7,309 nt of DNA from Chitinophagaceae bacterium (lineage in GTDB: Bacteria > Bacteroidota > Bacteroidia > Chitinophagales > Chitinophagaceae), in the NCBI GenBank assembly GCA_020853515.1, contig JADYYU010000205.1:1-7309 (forward strand). The letters are read 5' to 3'. This document shows, one piece after another, positions 1 through 5,453 of this stretch. The notes under the pieces were generated by a model. It was not told the origin of the DNA. It searched no databases and saw nothing but the letters and a program-made list of their open reading frames with translations. Each line of letters begins with the position of its first letter. Position 1 is the stretch's first letter. A program made the position numbers and the translations under genes.

Positions 1-698
1 AGTTCTACTGTACATCCTTCACCGGCAAGTGCTTCTGCGATGGCGATACCCATTTTGCCACTGCTGTAATTGCCGATAAATCGAACAGGGTCTAAATTTT
101 CGTAGGTTGGACCGGCCGTTACCAGGGCCGTTTTATTCAGCAGACGCTGAGTACGGGCGGCTTGCTGCTGAAAAAAAAAATCCAGTTCTGACAGTAACTC
201 TTCCGGTTCCGCCATGCGGCCCATACCGGTCAATCCACTGGCCAATTCGCCATGCCGTGCCTCAATAATCTGTACACCATCTTTGGTCAGGGTAGCCAGA
301 TTTCGTTTCAGCGAAGCGTGTTTCCACATATCTTCATCCATGGCAGGGGCCACGATCACAGGGCATACGGAGGAAAGATACACAGCCAGCAGTATATTGT
401 CGCAAAGGCCATTTGCCATCTTAGCCAGCGTATTACAGGAGGCTGGTGCGATCAGCATCACATCGGCCCATCTGCCCAGCATGACATGATTTGACCAGGT
501 ATGATTGTCGCTCAAATCTACAAGTACGTCATTTTTCGACAAGGTACTTAATACCAGGGGCGAAACAAAGGTGGCGGCTGATGCCGTGAGAATAATTTTG
601 ACTTCAGCTCCGGCCTTGACGAGCAGACGCAGCAGCACAGGGATTTTATAAGCAGCGATACTACCGCTGATACCAATCAGAATTTTTTTTCCTTTCAT
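1..698 (-). CDS. coaBC: Bifunctional phosphopantothenoylcysteine decarboxylase / phosphopantothenate-cysteine ligase, 3' part cut by window edge
   Basis: CoaBC makes 4'-phosphopantetheine in the cytoplasm. CoaB joins cysteine to 4'-phosphopantothenate and the FMN-dependent CoaC domain decarboxylates the product. I translated 232 codons from the ATG at 698 to the left edge; about 170 residues are missing. The CoaC domain (about 1-172) shows the FMN-binding GISGSIAAYK (9-18), His71 in NHVMLGRWAD (the catalytic His of the family), PASCNT (85-90), PAMDEDMW (118-125) and GELASGLTGMGRM (150-162). The CoaB domain starts near residue 188 with NKTALVTAGPTYENLDPVRF and includes the hallmark SSGKMG (212-217). 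Two CoaC positions are unusual compared with E. coli: Asp121 replaces Asn of PXMNXXMW, and Ser154 replaces the flap Cys. The linker is encoded over a T10 run. The gene lies downstream of rpoZ on the same strand, separated by a terminator. Identification is very secure from motifs. Confidence 0.96.
   Translation of the reverse strand, partial: MKGKKILIGISGSIAAYKIPVLLRLLVKAGAEVKIILTASAATFVSPLVLSTLSKNDVLVDLSDNHTWSNHVMLGRWADVMLIAPASCNTLAKMANGLCDNILLAVYLSSVCPVIVAPAMDEDMWKHASLKRNLATLTKDGVQIIEARHGELASGLTGMGRMAEPEELLSELDFFFQQQAARTQRLLNKTALVTAGPTYENLDPVRFIGNYSSGKMGIAIAEALAGEGCTVE
171..180 (-). other. T10 homopolymer at the CoaC/CoaB domain junction (possible slippage site)
   Basis: On the coding strand the codons GAT TTT TTT TTT (Asp173 to Phe176) form ten T in a row. 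The normal frame stays open through the tract. One extra T would read SAASRPYSASAE and stop, giving about 188 residues. One fewer T would read SSKPPVLSVC and stop, giving about 186 residues. Both stops fall right where the CoaB domain begins, near residue 188. The tract and the shifted-frame stops are seen directly; use as a programmed slippage site is inference. Confidence 0.4.
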
Positions 699-704
699 GA
701 AATA

Positions 705-712
705 CAAAGATG
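705..712 (-). promoter_or_regulatory. Candidate -7 element for coaBC
   Basis: The minus strand reads CATCTTTG, seven of eight matches to the Bacteroidota -7 consensus TAnnTTTG, ending 6 bases before the coaBC ATG. No good TTG -33 element is seen at the usual spacing; the region there is T-rich. It lies downstream of the rpoZ terminator, where an independent promoter is needed. If used, the transcript would be almost leaderless. Confidence 0.45.
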
Positions 713-762
713 CATTTTTTTAGGTAGAAAAAAGAGCGGGGCGGGTGTTATTTGTCGTTTGC

Positions 763-797
763 AAAAAAAGAAACCCCGAAGTACATTTTCCGGGGTT
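763..797 (-). terminator. Rho-independent terminator after rpoZ
   Basis: On the minus strand, AACCCCG (797-791) pairs perfectly with CGGGGTT (778-772) across a 12-base loop. The stem is followed by TC and then seven T (769-763). A GC-rich 7-bp stem plus a U-tract fits an intrinsic terminator for the bamD-rpoZ transcript. It lies 31 bases past the rpoZ stop codon and separates rpoZ from coaBC. Confidence 0.85.
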
Positions 798-828
798 CAA
801 TAGATTGTTTTCAAAAATGACTGTTTGA

Positions 829-1158
829 TTAAGCGTCTTTTTGACGAAAGTAAATTTTGTCGGTGAGCAATTCATGGGTTGCCTGAATGGAAGGATTGGC
901 CATTCTTTCATAAAAGCGGGAAATTTCAATTTGCTCTTTATTTTCATTGATCTCTTCCAGATTGTCATTTAAACTGCCAAATTCTTCCAGTTTACGATGC
1001 AATTCTTCCTTAATTTTGGTATTGATCTGATTGGCTCTCTTCGCAATGATCGAAATTGACTCATATAAATTGCCGGTTTTGGCCTGAATCAGCGACAGGT
1101 CACGCGCCTCTATGGTAGGATTAGTGGTGCTTATAAGCAGTTTTTTGTTATTCGTCAT
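829..1158 (-). CDS. rpoZ: DNA-directed RNA polymerase omega subunit (Bacteroidota type)
   Basis: Omega is the small subunit that helps assemble and stabilise RNA polymerase by binding beta'. The 109-residue protein carries the omega/Rpb6-like core TGNLYESISIIAKRANQIN at about 28-46, where the KRA-rQI pattern is the family signature. The C-terminal half is rich in Glu, Lys and Asn and predicted helical (for example FYERMANPSIQATHELL). Divergent omegas of about 110 residues located between bamD and coaBC are typical of Bacteroidota, which supports the call. The ATG overlaps the bamD stop as ATGA, suggesting translational coupling. A terminator follows the gene. Its sequence is far from E. coli RpoZ, so the name rests on the core motif plus synteny. 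Confidence 0.85.
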   Translation of the reverse strand: MTNNKKLLISTTNPTIEARDLSLIQAKTGNLYESISIIAKRANQINTKIKEELHRKLEEFGSLNDNLEEINENKEQIEISRFYERMANPSIQATHELLTDKIYFRQKDA

Positions 1159-1958
1159 AATTTAGATATTTTTTTGAGTGCCTGCAAAGATAATGCATTT
1201 ATCTTTTCTACCTCGTTTCTATATTGGCTTTTTGGATATTTTCTCACAAAGTCGCTGTATTCTGCTTTCACATCATTAAAACGTTCTTCCTGTTTTTCAG
1301 GAAAACTATTTTTGGCGTATTTAAACTTCGAAATAATGATCATGTACAAATAGTAATCCGCACGTTTTGAATCAGGGTATTTTCTGATGATTTGTTCAAA
1401 AGCAACAGCCGCGGCCTTGTATTCATATACCTGATAATAGAGCTCAGCACCGTATTGATCCTTTTTTTCCAGCTTACTTCTCGATTCGTCAATCATCTTA
1501 TTCGCATCTTTCACTCTTTTCGATTCGGGATGCTCATTCACAAATGCCTGCATTTCACCAATAGACTTGACCGTATTTGACTGGTCGAGGGTATAATCGG
1601 GCGACATATAATACAGGCACAAACTGTTGAGGTATTCACATTCTTCGGCTTTTTCAGATTTGGGAAAAAGATCGGCGAAATTCTTAAAATGATAGGAAGC
1701 GGCCAGATATTCACGCTGATTATAAAACGAAAATGCGTACTTATAATAAATCGCTTCAAAGCTCTTGGTGCCTTTATACACTGTTAACAGCTCCTCGTAT
1801 AGCGTGTTGGCACGACCGAATTGTTTTTTGTCGTAGTATTCATCTGCCTTTCTGAGTTTATAAGGATAATCTTTGCTTTTTTGAACTTTTTCGAAACTGG
1901 ATTTACACGAACCGAAAAAAACGAGTGCAAGAATAAATAGGACAGATAAATTTTTCAT
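1155..1958 (-). CDS. bamD: Outer membrane protein assembly factor BamD (TPR lipoprotein)
   Basis: BamD is the essential lipoprotein of the BAM complex. It sits on the periplasmic face of the outer membrane and helps BamA insert beta-barrel proteins. The 267-residue product starts MKNLSVLFILALVFFGSC, a lipoprotein signal peptide with Cys18 as the lipidated residue. The mature part is a string of TPR-like helical pairs. The first (about 34-64) includes KADEYYDKKQFGRANTLYEE. The second (about 68-100) includes YYKYAFSFYNQREYLAASYHF. A later one has VYEYKAAAVAFEQIIRKYPDS, and the end has FVRKYPKSQYRNEV. Length, lipobox and YPxS repeat ends fit the BamD/YfiO family. I chose ATG 1958 because the extension to 1991 (TTG) adds 11 residues ahead of the signal peptide and crosses the promoter. 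The gene overlaps rpoZ by 4 bases and diverges from panD. Confidence 0.92.
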   Translation of the reverse strand: MKNLSVLFILALVFFGSCKSSFEKVQKSKDYPYKLRKADEYYDKKQFGRANTLYEELLTVYKGTKSFEAIYYKYAFSFYNQREYLAASYHFKNFADLFPKSEKAEECEYLNSLCLYYMSPDYTLDQSNTVKSIGEMQAFVNEHPESKRVKDANKMIDESRSKLEKKDQYGAELYYQVYEYKAAAVAFEQIIRKYPDSKRADYYLYMIIISKFKYAKNSFPEKQEERFNDVKAEYSDFVRKYPKSQYRNEVEKINALSLQALKKISKL

Positions 1959-1969
1959 TATAGTGGGCG

Positions 1970-1999
1970 CAAATATACTAATTAGCGCCAATGGTACAA
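1970..1999 (-). promoter_or_regulatory. Bacteroidota-type promoter of bamD-rpoZ
   Basis: On the minus strand TTG (1999-1997), a 19-base spacer and TATATTTG (1977-1970) match the -33/-7 promoter of the Bacteroidota primary sigma factor (TTTG / TAnnTTTG). The -7 element ends 11 bases before the bamD ATG, so the leader would be only a few bases long. Confidence 0.75.
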
Positions 2000-2090
2000 C
2001 TAAAGAAATGTTATAATTTGCCTATACTTTGTTATTGTTGCTCCTGTCAATATTTCGTATTGCTTTATACAAAAATAGAAATCAATCACC

Positions 2091-2098
2091 TACATTTG
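2091..2098 (+). promoter_or_regulatory. -7 element of the panD operon
   Basis: TACATTTG is a full match to TAnnTTTG and ends 6 bases before the panD ATG. The upstream -33 element is unclear: the nearest TTG (2060-2062) is 28 bases away, longer than usual. Transcription from here would begin only a few bases before the ATG, giving an essentially leaderless mRNA. It also argues against any start upstream of 2105. Confidence 0.6.
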
Positions 2099-2104
2099 CA
2101 CACT

Positions 2105-2452
2105 ATGCAAATACAGGTATTAAAGTCGAAGATTCATAGAGTTCGGGTTACACAGGCTAATCTGAATTATATTGGTAGCGTTACCATCGATCAGAATCTG
2201 ATGGAAGCTGCCAATATTCTTGAACACGAAAAAGTGCAGATTGTAAATGTGAATAACGGTCAGCGCCTCGAAACGTATGTGATCAAAGGCAAACGGGGGA
2301 GTGGCACTATTTGCCTCAATGGACCTGCCGCCCGGCTGGTAGAACTGGACGATATCATCATCATTATTTCGTACGCACTGATGGATTTTGAATTGGCCAA
2401 AAAGCATAAGCCTACTATTATTTTCCCCAATGAGAATAATAAACTGAAATAG
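2105..2452 (+). CDS. panD: Aspartate 1-decarboxylase
   Basis: PanD is a cytoplasmic pyruvoyl enzyme that decarboxylates L-aspartate to beta-alanine, a precursor of pantothenate and coenzyme A. The 115-residue proenzyme starts MQIQVLKSKIHRVRVTQANL. Self-cleavage is expected between Gly24 and Ser25 in NYIGSVTID, with Ser25 becoming the pyruvoyl group. Lys9, Arg54, Thr57, Tyr58 and Asn72 (in LNGPAARLV) sit at the positions conserved in characterised PanD enzymes. The usual Gly-Asp in the late motif reads Asp82-Asp83 in LDDIIIIISYA. An in-frame ATG at 1991 would add 38 residues, but they are Cys-rich and unlike PanD, and a -7 box lies just before 2105. panC, often adjacent in related genomes, is not here. 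The gene starts the plus-strand operon. Confidence 0.96.
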   Translation: MQIQVLKSKIHRVRVTQANLNYIGSVTIDQNLMEAANILEHEKVQIVNVNNGQRLETYVIKGKRGSGTICLNGPAARLVELDDIIIIISYALMDFELAKKHKPTIIFPNENNKLK

Positions 2453-2454
2453 AT

Positions 2455-3456
2455 TTGCCGCGAAAATTCCTCAATATTATCACCTATATCCTGACACTGG
2501 GTTTCTGTGCTTTCCTGATCTGGCTTTCGGTTAAGGATCTGAAGACAGAGGACATCGATAAAATAAAACTGGCGGTCAGCAAGGCAAATTACTTGTTGTT
2601 AATACCAATTATCATCATGGGTTTTGTGAGTCACTGGAGCCGGGCTGTGCGGTGGAAGCACCTGATGGAACCGCTGGATCTGCATCCTTCCACGGCCAAT
2701 ACCCTGTTTGCGGTGATGGTGGGTTATCTGGCTAATCTTGCATTCCCGAGATTGGGTGAGGTGCTGAAATGTACTATTCTGGCCCGCTACGAAAAAATCC
2801 CTGCCGATAAGCTGGTCGGAACGATCATTGCCGAGCGTGCCTTTGACATGCTATGCCTGCTGATCCTGTTTTTTCTGACTTTTATCGTTCAGATAGACCT
2901 GGCCTGGGATTTTTTGCAGTCCCTGATTGAGCGATTCAAAAATAAGGATGGCAGTTCAAATCCTACGGGTATGATCATATTGGGAACTATTGTGTTGTTG
3001 ATCTTGTTTTCATATCTCTTCAGAAAGCAAATAGGCAATTTTGCCTTTGTGAAAAAACTCAAAGGGGTGGTGCAGAATATTCTGAGTGGCATTATGAGTT
3101 TTAAAAATATGAAAAACAAAAAGGGCTTTGTGTTTCATACCATACTTATCTGGTCGATGTACATGGGTATGATCATGATCGGCTTTTACAGTATACAGGA
3201 AACCAGTCACCTGACCTATAAAACCGGATTCTCGGTATTGTCATTCGGCAGTGTGGGTATGATTGTTACACCCGGCGGTATCGGAGCCTACACTTTACTG
3301 GTAGAAGAAATTGTATCACTGTATGGTGTTGAAAAAGCGATCAGTGTGGCTATTAGCTGGATCATCTGGCTGGTACCAACCCTGATCATACTGATCGGCG
3401 GCACCATTTCGCTGATCATGATACCGATTTACAATAAAAGAAAAAATGCTCAATAA
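2455..3456 (+). CDS. Lysylphosphatidylglycerol synthase TM-region / flippase-like integral membrane protein (UPF0104)
   Basis: This 333-residue inner-membrane protein belongs to the family of the membrane domain of MprF and AglD-like proteins (PF03706, TIGR00374). It has about eight hydrophobic segments, near residues 8-27, 46-62, 84-98, 125-150, 171-187, 225-245, 257-285 and 297-325. Family marks visible are SHWSRAVRWKHLM near 60-72, the GEVLKCTILARYEKIP stretch with a following ERAFD, and the late TPGGIGAYTLLVEE motif. No soluble lysyl-transferase domain is present, so it is not a full MprF. Related domains move lipids across membranes; the substrate here is unknown. The start is TTG 2455: stop codons lie in frame just upstream and the next Met (near residue 55) would lose the first membrane helix. 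It begins 2 bases after panD and overlaps rfaE2 by 11 bases. Confidence 0.88.
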   Translation: MPRKFLNIITYILTLGFCAFLIWLSVKDLKTEDIDKIKLAVSKANYLLLIPIIIMGFVSHWSRAVRWKHLMEPLDLHPSTANTLFAVMVGYLANLAFPRLGEVLKCTILARYEKIPADKLVGTIIAERAFDMLCLLILFFLTFIVQIDLAWDFLQSLIERFKNKDGSSNPTGMIILGTIVLLILFSYLFRKQIGNFAFVKKLKGVVQNILSGIMSFKNMKNKKGFVFHTILIWSMYMGMIMIGFYSIQETSHLTYKTGFSVLSFGSVGMIVTPGGIGAYTLLVEEIVSLYGVEKAISVAISWIIWLVPTLIILIGGTISLIMIPIYNKRKNAQ

Positions 3457-3940
3457 ATTAGAAATTATTCAACAAAAGATATTTACACCCCTGACCTTGT
3501 CGAGGCTGGCGCATCAATGGCATATGCTGAGTAAAAAAATTGTGTTTACCAACGGCTGTTTTGATATTATGCATCAGGGGCATAACACTTATTTGCTGCA
3601 GGCTGCAGAGTTTGGCAACAAGCTGATCGTGGCGGTCAATTCCGACGAGTCGGTTCGTAAACTGAAAGGAGATAAAAGACCCATTATCGATCAGTATTCC
3701 CGTGCTTTGAATCTGGCATCGCATGCTTACATAGATGCAGTGGTGATTTTTGACGATGAAACGCCGTTGCAACTGATACAAGAGCTAAAGCCGCATGTGC
3801 TGGTGAAAGGCGGCGACTATACTGAAGATCAGATTGCAGGTGCTAAAGAAGTGAGAGCTGCCGGTGGTGAAGTGATCATCGTGCCTTTTATGGAAGGATA
3901 TTCTTCGACTGCTATTATGGAAAAGATCGTGGGGCATTAG
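3446..3940 (+). CDS. rfaE2: D-glycero-beta-D-manno-heptose 1-phosphate adenylyltransferase
   Basis: This enzyme (also HldC, or the C-terminal half of HldE) transfers AMP from ATP to heptose 1-phosphate, giving ADP-heptose for the LPS inner core or other glycans. The 164-residue protein is a cytidylyltransferase-like nucleotidyltransferase. It has FTNGCFDIMHQGH (34-46), containing the nucleotide-binding HxGH (43-46). It also has NSDESVRKLKGDKRP (65-79), DDETPLQLI, LVKGGDY (119-125) and GYSSTAIMEKI near the end. There is no kinase domain, so the HldA/RfaE1 function must be encoded elsewhere. The ATG lies inside the end of the upstream membrane-protein gene, preceded by A-rich sequence, which suggests coupled translation. 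The stop codon overlaps the stop of the convergent gene. Confidence 0.93.
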   Translation: MLNKLEIIQQKIFTPLTLSRLAHQWHMLSKKIVFTNGCFDIMHQGHNTYLLQAAEFGNKLIVAVNSDESVRKLKGDKRPIIDQYSRALNLASHAYIDAVVIFDDETPLQLIQELKPHVLVKGGDYTEDQIAGAKEVRAAGGEVIIVPFMEGYSSTAIMEKIVGH

Positions 3941-4728
3941 TGCTTTATCGGAGTCTCCCGTTTGATAATGTTTTCAATCAACCAATCGATCGCATAATCG
4001 TCCACTAAACAACCATCGCAGGCACTCAAATTGCCTTTTTTATTTTCGATGACATGCATAATGTTTTGTACATCGGCGGACAGTTTGTACCCTGATTGGG
4101 CAAGCATATGAAATCCGTAATAGCCCCATAACTGATCATAGGTATTGCTTGAAAATAGCAGGTTCAATAATTCAGGAGATTTTTTAGATACGATCAATTG
4201 CCGGATTTTAGCATGTTCGCTGGTTTCAACCCCTCCTTCACCACAGTAAATGCCAAAAAATGAGGGCCTGAAAAAGACCGAATCCCTAAATGGTGCATTG
4301 AAATTTTTTCTGAACTCCCTGCTGAGTGCATTCAATCCGGACTCGTTCTTATATACTGAGGGGATAGCGGTAAATAAATTATTAAACCAGATCACCGGCC
4401 GGTCGCTATTTTGGTGATTGTTGCTAAAGTCGTAATAGATGATCGTATCACCCTGCGTCAAAATATTTATCTGATACAAATTGTAAGAATCGTATACAGC
4501 CTCGCCGTCGCCGATTAGAATAGTACCGCCCATGAATGTACCGATCACAGGATTCGAATTTTGCACGTAGATGCAGCCTTTCAGTTGATGTGAATGCTGA
4601 AATTCTGCTAATTTTTTAAAGTATTTGATCGATTTACTTTCGAAACATTGCCGAAACCCAAGACTGTCGATATGTGCCTGTGTTGCGATGAAGCTAAGTG
4701 ATAATATGAGTGAAAAGATAAATTTCAA
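3937..4728 (-). CDS. Uncharacterised secreted protein
   Basis: I do not recognise this 263-residue protein. From TTG 4728 it begins MKFIFSLILSLSFIATQA followed by HIDS, a classical signal peptide cleaved after about residue 18, so a periplasmic or outer-surface location is likely. There is no lipobox Cys. The middle (about 50-160) looks beta-rich, with stretches such as GTFMGGTILIGDGEAVY and GDTIIYYDFS. The end (about 168-258) looks helical and includes SPELLNLLFSS and YYGFHMLAQSGYKLS. Cysteines are at 28, 52, 162, 237 and 240, the last two in CDGC, so disulfides are possible. An upstream TTG at 4767 keeps the frame open but lies inside the -7 promoter box and spoils the signal peptide, so I rejected it. 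The stop codon overlaps that of rfaE2, and the gene is divergent from the AcpH gene. Confidence 0.75.
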   Translation of the reverse strand: MKFIFSLILSLSFIATQAHIDSLGFRQCFESKSIKYFKKLAEFQHSHQLKGCIYVQNSNPVIGTFMGGTILIGDGEAVYDSYNLYQINILTQGDTIIYYDFSNNHQNSDRPVIWFNNLFTAIPSVYKNESGLNALSREFRKNFNAPFRDSVFFRPSFFGIYCGEGGVETSEHAKIRQLIVSKKSPELLNLLFSSNTYDQLWGYYGFHMLAQSGYKLSADVQNIMHVIENKKGNLSACDGCLVDDYAIDWLIENIIKRETPIKH

Positions 4729-4764
4729 GTAATGAGGCCGTTGATTTGTCAAGGCAGAGCAGGT

Positions 4765-4772
4765 CAAATATA
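4765..4772 (-). promoter_or_regulatory. -7 element of the secreted-protein gene
   Basis: The minus strand reads TATATTTG, a full TAnnTTTG match, ending 36 bases before the chosen TTG start. No TTG is seen 19 bases upstream (ATT is there), so the -33 half is weak. Its position supports the start at 4728 over the one at 4767. Confidence 0.5.
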
Positions 4773-4847
4773 AAGAAATTTTATTTCCTGGAATGTCTTA
4801 CCCCGACTTGATTATCTTTACTTTTTATCTAATAGTTGATCTAATCC

Positions 4848-5453
4848 TTGAACTACCTCGCTCACGCCTTACTTTCTTTCGATGATGCAGATATCCTGAC
4901 CGGAAATATGCTGGGGGATTTTGTAAAGGGTAAAAATTACCTGAAGCTGCCTTTGCCCATACAGCCGGGCATTTTATTGCACCGCTACATCGACCGGTGT
5001 ACCGATGATCATCCTTTGGTACATGAAGCCATGGCGGTGTTTAAACCCACGTTTTTATTATCTGCCGGTGTATTTGTGGATATTTTTTTTGATCATTTTC
5101 TGGCCAAGGATCCGCGGTATTTTACTGACAACTCTTTGCTGATTTTTACCCAATGCACCTATGCTACGCTGAAGCAAAGCAGCTATTTGTTTGATGAAAA
5201 AATGAGTATGTTCTTTTCCTATATGGCACAGCATAACTGGCTGTATCATTATAGCGAAATGGAGGGCATTGAAAAGTCGGTCAGGGGTATCTGCAAACGT
5301 TATCCACGGCTGGGGGATGCAGATGAAGCCATTCGAATTTTTAAAAATAATTTTGACAAATTGAACGGCCTGTATGCAGCATTTTTTCCTGAACTAAGGG
5401 ATAGGAGTCAGCAGAAAATGATTGAACTTACCGGGGGTCAGGGAGCCTCATAA
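4848..5453 (+). CDS. acpH: Acyl carrier protein phosphodiesterase (AcpH/DUF479 family)
   Basis: AcpH hydrolyses the 4'-phosphopantetheine arm from holo-acyl carrier protein, leaving apo-ACP, in the cytoplasm. The 201-residue length matches the family (E. coli AcpH about 193). It begins with the family signature MNYLAHALLSF and continues GNMLGDFVKGK with Asp24. GILLHRYIDRCTDDHP follows (His45, Arg46, Asp49, Asp53, His55), then VFVDIFFDHFLA with Asp78, Asp82 and His83. These His/Asp positions form the likely metal site. The start is TTG 4848, because the conserved MNYLAH begins exactly there. Upstream I find no convincing -7 box. The 3' end overlaps the convergent lipoprotein gene by 16 bases. 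Family membership is secure; activity in Bacteroidota members is inferred from the E. coli enzyme. Confidence 0.88.
   Translation: MNYLAHALLSFDDADILTGNMLGDFVKGKNYLKLPLPIQPGILLHRYIDRCTDDHPLVHEAMAVFKPTFLLSAGVFVDIFFDHFLAKDPRYFTDNSLLIFTQCTYATLKQSSYLFDEKMSMFFSYMAQHNWLYHYSEMEGIEKSVRGICKRYPRLGDADEAIRIFKNNFDKLNGLYAAFFPELRDRSQQKMIELTGGQGAS

Noticed and set aside
214..494. Open frames on the plus strand over coaBC
   Set aside because: Both are antisense shadows of the well-supported coaBC reading frame and have no recognisable features.
1959..1991. TTG start at 1991 (minus) for bamD
   Set aside because: It adds residues before a clean lipoprotein signal peptide and overlaps the promoter.
1991..2104. 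38-residue N-terminal extension of panD from ATG 1991
   Set aside because: It is Cys-rich and unlike PanD, runs through the panD -7 box, and the family start MQIQVLKSKIHR fits ATG 2105.
3952..3960. Inverted repeat GGAG-T-CTCC near the rfaE2 end, considered as a terminator
   Set aside because: A one-base loop cannot form a stable hairpin and there is no T-tract; it also lies in the coding end of the opposite gene.
4729..4767. TTG start at 4767 (minus) for the secreted gene
   Set aside because: The TTG is part of the TATATTTG promoter box and the extra polar residues disturb the signal peptide.
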